The notes below the pieces were generated by a model. It did not search any database. It had not been told where the DNA came from and saw nothing but the letters and a program-made list of their open reading frames with translations. A stretch of 64,000 nt of DNA. Origin: Membranipora membranacea. Its lineage: Eukaryota > Bryozoa > Gymnolaemata > Cheilostomatida > Membraniporidae. Positions 23,901 to 35,900 of the stretch are shown piece by piece. The stretch lies in the NCBI GenBank assembly GCA_914767715.1, contig OU612075.1, positions 13,452,001-13,516,000 of the forward strand, in the 5' to 3' direction. Position 1 is the first letter of the stretch. Every line of letters begins with the position of its first letter. A program made the translations under genes and the position numbers.

Positions 23901-26900
23901 AGGGTGATGAAAAATGTAAATGAATTTGACTGCCTCCTAAAGAGAGGAGTATTGATAATCGTGGAAGCAGTGGAATACCTTGAGAAACTTTCTATATTAT
24001 TTTACATCAGATCTTGTCCATCTGTGCATCACAGATACTCAGCACATCTAAACATGGACTATCAATATTACTGACTGAGTGCAGCATGCCATATGAGAAC
24101 CTATGTCAAAGCACACATCAGTCACATAGGAAATTAATTTGTCGAGTTTTTGAGTTATTTCATCAGTATGGATCTTATTTGGGGGGCTAGTGTTGGATAT
24201 TATCGCAAGATTTGGTACTAACCATAAAGCATTGTATGGACCATTTTTAGGTAATCTGAAATAAGCAAGGTTTTGTCAGCAGGAAGAATCCATTGCTCCA
24301 GTGTAATCTTATTTAAACAGAGCAAACAAGCGCAGCGGTATGAAATGAAAATCACTCGCTTGAAAAGCTGTGGACAGGGAATGGGTCATAGTCATTGATA
24401 GTAATGTACAGTCAGTATTTATATTCTTTGGTACAGTGGTTCTTCTAATCTCTTCTTCAACATGAGCTCATAACAGAAATGAAGATTAGCGGTCTCAACT
24501 CATTAAATTTGAACTTTTATGTCATCGACAGACTTGTGAGTGACTTTGTCATGTATTTGCAAAAGTTGTTATCTAACCACAATACTCACTAATATTACTG
24601 TATTTCCCCCATAATAGGCTCATTACAAATCGCCTGGACAAGTTGGGCTGTGCATGAGTAGGCAACTCAACAGTGTTAACTTATAACCCCCAAACCTACC
24701 AGACCAAGTAACCCTGAAGACTTATTTTTCATGCAAATGCATGTGTGATAGCTGTCTTAATCTCAATTCAAGCTCAAAAATGATACCAAGAACCCTGTTC
24801 CTTTACAAACACTTTAAACAGGAATTTTTAATTACCCTACTTACCTATACGAATTATTAAGGTCAGTAGGGTAAACCGCATTATCCATCACTTATGAGAT
24901 CAAGATTTGTAATATTTTTTTGTATGTTTTATTGAATATGAATAGGAGAAATGGTTATAGTTGGTTGATCATGTTGATAATATAGAACAAAAGTACACCA
25001 ATAGATGTGTGCTTTTAGACTAACAGTTAAAAAAACAGTAATATATAAAGGCAGCAGCAAAGAATAAGAATGGATTATACTGACAGAGCAACGTACAGCA
25101 GTGATTTTATCACTAAGATTTATGAAAAAGATTTATAATATCATGTATGCTATAAAAGCAAGTTTGTAGCTCCAAGCTTTGGCAGCTTATTTATTATCAA
25201 TTAAAATCTGTCCTATAAATCGGCCTGACGAAACCATCAATGTGAGCACTACTGTAGAGAGTTGTTCAAATTTGCATAACACTTTTGACGATATGTACAA
25301 GATTATAGCAGTGAGTTTTTCAAACTCTAATATTATGCAAATTTAGCAGCCATCAATAAGACAAACATTGTAAGAGCAGAGTAGGTAAGTGTTCCAGCAC
25401 TGTTACATTTGTCACTGTTGCATTTACACACTCTTGCTCCAGTACCTACTGTGCTGCACCCAAGAGGTATGTTGTCTGTCACTTCTGTTGTACCGCACGC
25501 TGCTACATCTATATTAAGTATAAACAAAACGTTGTGCTGAAACAAGATACCTTGATTATTGCACATTTTTATTGAACTTTGGTAAATTTATTATGTTTTG
25601 AGGCTGAGAAGTGCTTTGTAGAAATGGAAAAGCATAGAAAGCGTAAACGTGATTAGAAAATCTGTTTGTCTGATGATATTGGAAATATCACATTTCCTCA
25701 ATGAAAATCTGAACACCTGGGTTTTCCAAAGTCGATATTCAAAACATTGAATGCTTGCATCAATAACTCTTACTATGTTCTTGAATGATAGTGTATACTT
25801 ACATGATGATCAAGATTTGACAGTGTAGCAGAATGGTGTAATGTTACCTACTCCTGTACCTTCAAGTTCTCTTCTGAGTTCGTCACTATTACAGTCTATC
25901 TCACCAGATCGGCAGCCACTACCAAAGCAGTTATAACATCTCAGAGCTTCGGCATACACAGCCAGGCTTACTGTAAAAGCAAAGTTTCATGGTTACTTGT
26001 GAGAATCAAAAATTTCAGAAAAGGCTCTCCAATCGTGGTATTTCTGGCTTGGTACCACAATTCCCTGATATATTTTCAAGTATATTTGACAATTTTGATT
26101 TTAAACCATTGAATTAGAAAGTCTGGGATGTTTGATTTGAGATTTTAACTTCACTGCTTAGTTACATGGCCAATGAATACAATAAAAAGTGTAAAACCAA
26201 TGCAAATTTAGCCGGTGGAAAAACTCAGTAAAGCCAGTACTTGGAACCCAAAAAAAAAAAAAATATAGAAATTATAATACTAAAATATGAATGTAATAAT
26301 GTAGAGTAAGATAATTCATGCACAATAATAGCGAAGTTGTTTTAAAAAAATAAGAGACTCTCACCCAATCCAAAAGTATAAAAGACGATCTTCATTTTAA
26401 GAGTTTTTGTAAAGCAGCGTATATTATGAGCTATAGTTCAGTAATGACCTCTTTGCGCAGACTCTAAGCCTTTTATTGAGTGGATTCTGAAAAAATCACA
26501 ATAATATATTATAATGTTGTTGCTGCGCTGTAATATTATAAATCATCACATGGAGTATGTTTAACCCAGAAACATATGTATATATATATAATAATACACC
26601 CTTTGCTTACTACCTTATCTAGGTCACGTCATTTGGGACACCCCCTGATGCACATTTTATTTGGCAGACAATTTTGTTTTCCAAAACATGCCAAAATGGA
26701 AATATGTTCAAATGTTGGGAATTAAGGGAGAAAATGCAATAAAATGACTATTATATTGAGGATTGATCATTATAATGGTAAAAGGAGACATTTCTACTGT
26801 GTTGTGCAATGGCATCTTAGCTCGATGATCCATGATATTTTCTTATTTATTTTTCTGAAAACCAGCATCAAATTTGATGAATGTGTTCAGATAAAGGCTT

Positions 26901-29900
26901 GAGGAAATATCGCAAGTAAAACTTGGTACTGATATCACAGTAACGCTGTAGGTCGATATAGTTGTGTATTTTCATTATTGTCATATTTCTTACCGAAAGA
27001 AATTTGATGAGGTTTGATGGCAGTTCCTGTGGTAGATATGGGAGCATACAACATAATCGATAATGTTGAACCTTACTTAGGGTGTAGTGACCGCATCAAC
27101 AAATTTTATTGTTTGATATATTATTGACCAACTCTGAACACCTGTACCACTTTTAATTATGTCCCTCCACATGACGCGATGTTATTGTTACTATAGGATC
27201 CTGACGATGCAATGTTTTCGTAATAACTTTTGGACCCTTTCATGAGAAAATCATAACGTTCTGATTCGATCTTGCAAAATTGAGACACAATAAGTATATT
27301 TTGGTCAAATAGGCAGTTTTCTGAGCTCTTATTTATGCCTCAATTCAGAGTTGTCCTCTCTCCGGTTTGGTACTTTTATCCCACGCCGCATACGACAAAC
27401 CTGCTGAAAGAGGGTTGTCTTGAAAACCGCTTATGATAGGATAAAAATGATTCTTGATTCAGAGCCTGCACCATTGAAAACCTAGTGAGACAGGGTTTCA
27501 AAATCATTGGAGGCTTGAATGTTGATAAATCTTAATTTTAATGACGAAACTCATGAAAAATTCTGCCAAATTGTCTGCAAAACAGGCAGAAAATGCTATA
27601 ATTGCCTATCCAATTACTATAATTATTTCCCAAACTATGTCCATATGAGTTTTCAATGTTGCAGATTCTGAATTAAAAATAATTTTTATCCTTTTATAAG
27701 CGGTTTTCAAGAGAACCCTCTTTTCAGCACATTTTTCCTATGCGGCGTGGGTTAAAAGTACCAAACTGGAGAGAGGACAACTCCAAATTGAGGCCTAAAT
27801 CAGAGCTCAGAAAACTGTCTATTTGAATTACCTGTATTGACAGCAGCCTGCACACTAGGGCTTGAAAACAGACCAGAAGTTTTAGCAGTGAAACTGAATC
27901 CAGCAGGGCTAAAAATAGTAAAGTATTCCTTTGAACATATATTGAATGTGCAAACACTTTTGGCTTAATACTTTGATATAGTGGTAAAGTTGAACGTATT
28001 CAAAATTGAAACACGGGCATATAATTTAGCTAAACCAAATTGAAAACTCTCTAGAAAAATAAACAAGAGGATTTCTCTTCTTGTCTTGATTCAATGTAAG
28101 GATTTTACTGAATCCAAGCATGATCGGATCCCAATCATAACATGATTTTATTATGCGAATATAATATATTTAATTTATCTGCAACATTTTTGTTCCATTA
28201 TACATTGTTTTTTTATTATGATGATTTACTAAAATCCGTGTGGCCTATGAATTGAGGCCTAAATTAGAGCTCAGAAAACTGTCTATTAGTTATCCAGTGA
28301 TCAAGCAAGAATTGACCCTTTGGAAATATTAAAGACTATGACTAGGTGTAGCTGGCTAAGATTATGCATCTATCCACCTTTGATATCGTGTTGAGGGACA
28401 ATTGACTACTCGGGAAATGTATTTTGAGGGAGGAAATTTGGTAGTCTTTTCCCTCTTCTACTCCAACATGATAGGTATTGAAATTTTCCTTATGTCTATA
28501 CATGATCACTCACATCTTGAGATGGCGGCTTGACAATATTGAAGTTGCTCTCAAAACTTACTTTAGGTACCGAACACTTCCTTTCATTTGATGGTCGGGC
28601 AGCTCTAGTAATGAACAATTTCACAGTGAGAAAACCCAAAGCTCTTTCAGGTGGAAACTATTGATAGAGTAAGCAATTATTCCTTCCTGCTCAACTATGA
28701 TGTAAATGTGGGGTATGGTATTGCTGTACTGTGCAAGCCCAGTTAACTGCCAAATCCATCTACCCATTGTAAAGTGTTTACAATGAAAATATACTTAACA
28801 ATAATTTATTTCATACTTTTTATAGACCTCATATTTTGGTGCATTTTTAGACAAAGCTCAAACCTTTTAAACAGTACGACTGAAACATTTTATTATTCAT
28901 GCAAATGAATCAATCAAGGTACATGCATACATTAATTAATGTGACATAAATCAGTATTATAAATATATGAATATTGCAACTTATATGGATTGCACAGTAC
29001 ATTCAGATTCATACCCACACTTACATCACGCCTCAGCTGGAGGAGACAATCACAAAAAATATTCATAATTTTGCAGAACTCATTCACCTTTCCCCACATA
29101 TGCTGCATAGATAATACCAAACAATTTATGAATATATTAATTATATTATTATCATTCATTTTATGGTCATAATGTGAAAGAATAATGAACACATTTCAAC
29201 TGATGGTGTCTGATATATTCCAATAAACCTGATTGTGAGATTGAAAAGGTCCTAAAGACAATGTAAATTTGATATCACGAACTTACTGTGAGTGTACCAA
29301 AGTATCAACAACACTGGTGAGACTATTATTTGTTACTTTATTTTGTTAATTACGAGAAAAATTGTAAACAAAGTCGAGATGAAATTCAGTGCTCTAAGAA
29401 AACAGATGAAGAAAGGTGGTAAAATAGTGAAGTAGTAAAAATTGTACATGAATATCACAGTAAGATACAAGAGGAAATGATAGACACGAGCGCGAGGGAT
29501 AGAGTCAGTGTTGTTGTTATGGAGCTGTTACAGAGTTCTCCTTGACACTTACAAACTTTCATCGAGGTCGAAGTACTACATCCTATTTTGAGATAGCTAG
29601 CTAACTCATCTGTTTGGCAAGACCTGGATACTACAAGACAAGGAAACACAATAATATAAGCTTGTTATTTGGTTTTCGCCTTATTTCCAACATGTGATTG
29701 TTCTGAAAGCAATCATTCATAAATTACATTGCTCTACTGTGTATCAAAAGTTGATGATTAATAGGGAATCGGATTTTTTTCCCCAAAATCAACATAAATA
29801 AGTAGGTTTGCAACATGATGTTTCGAAAGTGTACAGGTGTCAATTAGTTCAATCTATTGGAAACTGTTGATCTTAACCACTCTCAGGCTTACCTATTCCG

Positions 29901-32900
29901 CTTTTTGTGATCGCTTTGAGGCAGAACTGACTTTTGAATTGTGCACAATCTATTACAGTGCCTTGCTCTCTTCCACAATCTGCGCAGTTATAACACTTGA
30001 TCGCTGATGTAAATCCAACCAGCCCTGCAAAAATAGAATTTTGTTGCAAAATACATCGTCCCATCACCTTGATGGCAGTTTACTAATTTGGTAATGCGCA
30101 CATAAGGAAACTCTAATGATCTCGTTAACGACCCAGCATGAATCAATGAGCCTGCAAATGGTGTGCACGTAAGGAAACTCTAATGATCTCATTAACGACC
30201 CATCATAAATCAATGAGCCTACAAATGGTTTTCTCTCAATACACAAATTGCAAACTTTTATGATACAATATAAACAACATTCCATTCATGACATTATTTA
30301 AATTGTTACTTCAGGACTATTTTTGTGTTTCGCAGTTTGAAGATTTAAATTGTTGGTATTTTCTCGTACTGAACTAACCTGTCAAAACAAGTATGACAAT
30401 GTGTGATGTATTCATAGCTATTTGCTGCTCAGTAGAACTGTATTGTAATAGAAAAGGTTATCTAGTATCCTTAGTTAGACCTCGTGTTTCTGCTATGTCT
30501 TTGGTGGTTACCAGTTGTGGAATAAAATTGTTCTTGGTTAGCGGTAGTATTTATCATAAAGTCTGGTTTCGGTAATAGCCAACCCAGCAGTTCCAGAGAA
30601 AAACCAATGTGGGTTAGGGTAACAAGTCCGCATGTAATTAAACAAAAACTCATTGTGGAAATCTAGGCTTCCAGATGAAACACAGGGCGTCTCCGCTGAT
30701 CCACATACAACAACATTATGCCAAATAGGTATTTTGTCGATTGGAAATTAGATGTACATTTATGCAAAATCCTTCAAAGCTGTCAGAACGCCCTTCCGAA
30801 GTCCCACAGGTTAAAAATCAATGAGTATTGCTATGGTCATGGAACTTCTAACAATCTATGGATACTCTGTGTGGAAACTGGGACACACTTCACAGGCCGA
30901 TCAATGATTTCAGTATCAGTTGTTTATTGTCATGTGAACATTATGGACATTAACAAACCATATGATTGAAACTATATATACTAAAAGTGCAGTTGAAAGG
31001 TATTTTTAAACCTTTCGCAAAATCAAAATTGCTGTCATATAATAAAATTACTTTCCCATGAGGTTCAATAATGAAACCTCTGCCTGTCATGACTGTACCC
31101 ACCCACACTGTGGATTGCTCTTGGGTGCAACTTGTAAACTGGGACTTGGTGTGTCAACAGGGCTTTTAGAAAAAAAACAAGTTTACAAAGATTTTCAAGA
31201 CTTTTTTTACTCTTTTTCCATTCCTCTCGCTAGCGGATTCCAGTGTCTGTATAGAACAGAAGCTAAGCATGCCTGGTCCAGTAATGAAAATGAGAAAATT
31301 GTAAGAAAATTGACCATCAACTAATTATCTGGTATAACTGTACACCCTATGTAGGAATGTAAGCGTGTACCTAGTTGTGGCTGCTACCATCAATCACACA
31401 TCTGACAAGTAGGGAATTAAAGCTGGAACTTTAATTGTGATTGCTGCATTTTTTATCGAAACACAAATGGGGAATTAATCCCTGCAGGTCTGTCAAGCTA
31501 AATCAAACTATGATATCTATCGCTTTATGACAGAAAATTTGGGTTAATTTACTAATCACATGGGTTAGCCGAATATAATTAAGTTAAAAATAAACCTTCA
31601 TTCAACAGAAGGGTGATATTGCACTAACACCACATCCAATAATACACCAATCTTTCTAGGATTTAACCAAGATAATTTTAGCCATTACCAGGAGTTTGAG
31701 GTGTAAGATTATCATCCTCATTACAATAACTCATGATTTGTCTCTGGCGATACTCTGGCACTGCTAGTGCTGAGAAAAAACCCAAAATTTAGATGCGCTT
31801 CTACAATGTTTATATATTTGCCCTTGATGAGTTAATGTTGGCTAGAGTTAGATAGTTTGGGAGTGACATAATCTTAGCTAGCTGAGGTGGGAGCCCATTT
31901 CAAGTAAAGAGTGAGAAAATATAAGCTAAATTTAAAGTTAGCTATTTCAAGCATGGGGGCAATAGCAAACTTTTCCTTTTGCGGATACTTTACACTTCTA
32001 GGGATGAAATACCATTTTGCAATGCGTTGGCTGACTCCTTGGTATGATTGAATATACCGAATTTTTATTTGCAGTGTTTTGAAATATGGCAGACAGAGGA
32101 TGGCGATAACAAGAGGCTTACAGATAGTCAGACTCATCGATAATCACGGTCTGAGCGTCCAGATGTTATGTTACATAGCTAAATTACTGCAGTCCAAGGT
32201 AATGAGAATAATAGTGGTGATGGTGATTGTTAGTTTGCGAGTCTATGTTGATAAACTGTCACCCCTCAAACACTTAAACTGAGTACTCATATTATGTCTA
32301 TTTCTTTGGATATCCATCAAACCTGATGTGCTTCCATCCAAAAACAGTGTTGTAGTTCCCAAAAAAGCAGTTTGCCGCGGTCACATAAGGCCTACATATG
32401 AGCATGTTGTGTGAGAGACGTTTGCTGTCTCACATAGTATCATGGTTACTTGTAGCTCGAAGGAATGAAGTTGAGTACGGCACACCAGAGCTCCGAGCTG
32501 GCCAGTGTTACTAACTGGACACAAAGATACTGGACTGAGGCTGTTAAGATGCTCTATGCTAAGCAGAGGTATAATTTTACTATCAATGTTGATCTCTCAG
32601 AGTTATTGTAGCTGACCTATTTCTGTTTCTGGTGATTATCCATCAGTAGAAGTTTCTGTGTCATCAGGGCCCGTGACTTGAGAAGGCTGCTGTTACTTTC
32701 CTTCTTATCCCAATTTCTTGAGACAACCCCAGCTTGACTCACTATGGAGATTAAAACTTATCTTACTAATTAACTATTTATAATTATTTTTGTGGTCCAG
32801 GTTGGATGTAACCTATTGTTCAGGTTGATAATTAGATTGGGTGAGGTATGTTCTATCCCACACTCTCTACCACATATTCAGAGTTATACCATTATCATGA

Positions 32901-35900
32901 TGAATGATTAATCTTTGTTTTAGGACGTTTAATGCCAGGTTTTTTTTTATAATTATCAGATATTGATGCAATGACTATGACTCACTGAATTAAATTCTTC
33001 TATTAAATATGGAACTCAATGCTATGACCATGGGGATATTGTTTGTAATTTGCTCATATTTGTGTCACACAGAAGCCACATGCTGCCTATGCCCCGAGAG
33101 AGAATGTTCATTGGTTATGATGATGATTTAACCCCGGAGGAGGTTACCTCTCTACTAAGTGAGGGACGTCTATGGTTAGCCCTGCAGCTGTATGACGATG
33201 AGCAGCCTGATCAGGCGCTATCTGAGCTCAGAGATCTACCACAGGCTATAGCCTCTTATACTGCTGCTCAGGTAATTATAGTGTTGAGAACACAGAATAT
33301 CTTGACTACCATCCAATGGTATTTTACTGCTGCTCAACTCAACTCAACTCATATTAATGCTGATTGTGCTGCAAATAGTATGCTGATTGGCAGTCAGCAT
33401 AGCAGGGAAGTTGGAACTTGTCTGGATATATATGTGGTATCTTGTTATAGTCTGTGTTAGATGAAGAGACATCAAAAAATTATAATATTTGAGTTCCCTC
33501 ATCATATCTATTCTTTTTTTCTGTTTACAAATATTTTTTTATTCAGATATACAAGTCGCGTATACATGAGGATACAGACTCTGCGGCTAAGCAGTCACTG
33601 ATACAGAGATATGAGGAGTATTTACACCTGACTGTCGACAGGCTATCTAATGATAGATCTAATCCACTGAACGCCGTCGTAGAGCAGGAACTGGAATCGC
33701 TGGAATCTAATATAGATAACTTGTCCTTCCTCAGTGGTATGTTTTTTATGTGTCATATATTTTTCATATGTCATATATATGTCATATATGTGTGCCATAG
33801 ACTTAATATATTAGTATATAAAGTCCATCTTGTGTCCTAGCGTGTCATATTTGTGTTCGTGCCACATATATCTCCTAGGTTGTGTAGTTGCCCATGCCAT
33901 GTATATGTGACCTGTGGCATATACATGTTAAATGTCATATATTCGTCCGATGAGGTATATATTGAATATGCCATAAATTTGTTCTAAGTCATACATATGT
34001 TCTTTGTTGTTGTTTGGATGAATTGAATGAGTTATTTTCTTGCATTGCAATGGAAATATAAATTTTGAATGATTAAGAGGATTTCGCCACCTTTTGATAT
34101 GTGAAATAAAAATTCCCGAGTAGCAAGCCAAAATAGTGGTTCTGCCATCTTTATGCTAATTCGAGCGAGCTGCATTTTAAAATAATAATGCTACACCCTG
34201 TATATGACTCAGCCAGGAGATGAAGGGCTGGGAGGTGAAGGCTCCCTGTGGTCCCAGTCAATCACCCACCCAGCTTTGATATCTTGAAACTAGAATTTAA
34301 TCATATAAGCGATAGATGTGGTCAACAAAACTTGTCCTTCACTAGAAAGATCAACTGATAAATAATTATTTATGAACATACAGTAGAAACAATAGATTCA
34401 AATCTTGTTATTACAGCCAATGAGTCCATGTTACACAACGGAACATCCAATGGTAACTCTTTATTGGGTACACCTATATCAGCTGCTCGACTGGCAGGTC
34501 ACCACAGGAGCACTCCGCTCAGCTCAGGTCTAAGCTCACGACCACTGACTAGTACTGTCAGAACCCCAGCTACTTCTGATCAAGATGCCAATAATGTGAG
34601 TGAGGATACCAAGACAGCTGATTGGTCTAGTCTTCCTAAAATGACTTCGAAACTTCCAATAGGCATTTTGATATTTCACACTGCTTATTGGAGAAAACAG
34701 CACTCGGAATGCCATAGTTTTGGGGAACTCTCCAAATCCCTCCCCTCATAATATTGCCACTATTCTTGATTTTAACATTCTCTTGCTGGCTGTCTTTCAC
34801 ACAAAACTCTGCAAATATTTTTGTTTTGAGGGATTGTGTGCCACATGATTCTTTATTGCTTCAATTGTGTTTGTAGTCGATGAGGGTGAGACCGAGCCCT
34901 GAGCGCCTGCAGCTACAGATCAGATCTCTAGCTAAGTCTCAGGATGAGCTGAAGGCCACTCTGTCAGAGGAGAAGGAGATATTTGCTGACAGCTGTAAGC
35001 AAATGGTTGACACCGTGAAGCGGGTGCTTGACACTAAGATAGATGATCAGTATGCGCTTTATAGAGAAGTAAACAAGAAACTTAACGAGATCAGCAGCAA
35101 AATGACTGAGCACCAAGTAAGATATTCATCAGCCTATTAGTATCCTGGCCTTTGAGTTATCCTTCAGTGGGCCTGGTGGAGTAGTGTGGTATACTTCTAG
35201 TTATTTACTGTTAGGATAAAGGTTATAGTCCACTCAGTGCGCTTGTACCCTGTGTGTTAGGTCCATGAATGTGATCGATTGATTCTCACTGATTCACAGA
35301 CGCCCACTTAACTCCTATCTTGTTTATATCCTTTACACAAGTATACAATAGAGGATTTTGAGCTTCTTATCAGATAGCACACATATTTTATCTGATGGCT
35401 GAAGCACATGATGAACTTTTGACATGCGCTATGTGTAGTATAATATTAAAACATGATCATTCTTGCTGTAGGAGTTGATAAGTAATCATATGCATGAGAT
35501 ACGTACGATGATACGGAATGAGATGGAGGAAATCCGCACCATGGTTAGACAGCAAGGCCAGCAGCAGCAGCAGGCCGCCCAGCCACAATCTGCTGCAGCA
35601 GCAGCGGCGGCCCAGACACCTCAGCTAGCCCTTCTACAGCAGCAGATGACAGCCCTGTCTATCATTGTAATGGGTCAGCATCAGGCTCTAGTGCCTCAGG
35701 ACCCTGCTCTGGCAGCCTTGCAGCAACAGGCTAACCTTTCCGGGTACGGGTCGCCTGCTAGAGGCACCCCACCTGTCTACCCAGGTGGTACTGGGGCTGT
35801 ACCTGAATATATGCATCTAGGTAAGGCCAGCTGTGAGGACACAATAGATTACGGAATGTGGAAAAAAATTTATTGTTGTTGTGTCTCTTCCTACTCATTA

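Larger units (their letters stand above)
13170..32074 (+). other. RANBP2: Giant RanBP2 intron 12 (18.9 kb) hosting nested antisense genes
   Basis: The donor GTAAGT at 13170 follows exon 12 in phase 2, and the acceptor TTTGCAG ends at 32074. The other introns of the gene are mostly 100-900 bp, the next longest being about 1.5 kb. This intron contains five minus-strand Ly6-like genes, a TTAA-flanked inverted-repeat element, a composite MITE with a captured RanBP2 exon, and short tandem repeats. No plus-strand coding exon joining exons 12 and 13 is needed or seen. Confidence 0.9.
5968..33736 (+). other. RANBP2: RanBP2 N-terminal TPR/alpha-solenoid block (exons 1-16)
   Basis: Exons 1-16 give residues 1-752. 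Exons 2-4 carry TPR-type repeats that track the vertebrate protein ('[17 protein letters not shown]', then '[20 protein letters not shown]', then a '[10 protein letters not shown]' helix). Exon 10 has '[18 protein letters not shown]', matching the vertebrate 'SGHMLLNLSRG' helix. Exon 12 has '[11 protein letters not shown]', matching vertebrate 'SWWDAVCTLI', and exon 13 continues directly with the next solenoid helices ('[15 protein letters not shown]'). This continuity proves that the 18.9-kb gap between exons 12 and 13 is an intron. In the known family this region anchors the protein to the Nup214/Y-complex side of the pore. Confidence 0.9.

Noticed and set aside
25810-25812. Selenocysteine reading of the TGA in Ly6 gene 4
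   Set aside because: Paralogues have ordinary residues around this position, there is no cysteine counterpart, and I saw no SECIS-like structure downstream.
27724-27957. Minus-strand open frame matching a plus-strand frame at 43191-43400
   Set aside because: Both are out-of-frame readings of RanBP2 exon 29 and its copy. The match reflects the duplication, not a gene.
31058-31324. Plus-strand open frame beginning with a Cys/His-rich stretch
   Set aside because: It has no recognisable family, no partner exon and no repeat evidence, so it is insufficient to call a gene.
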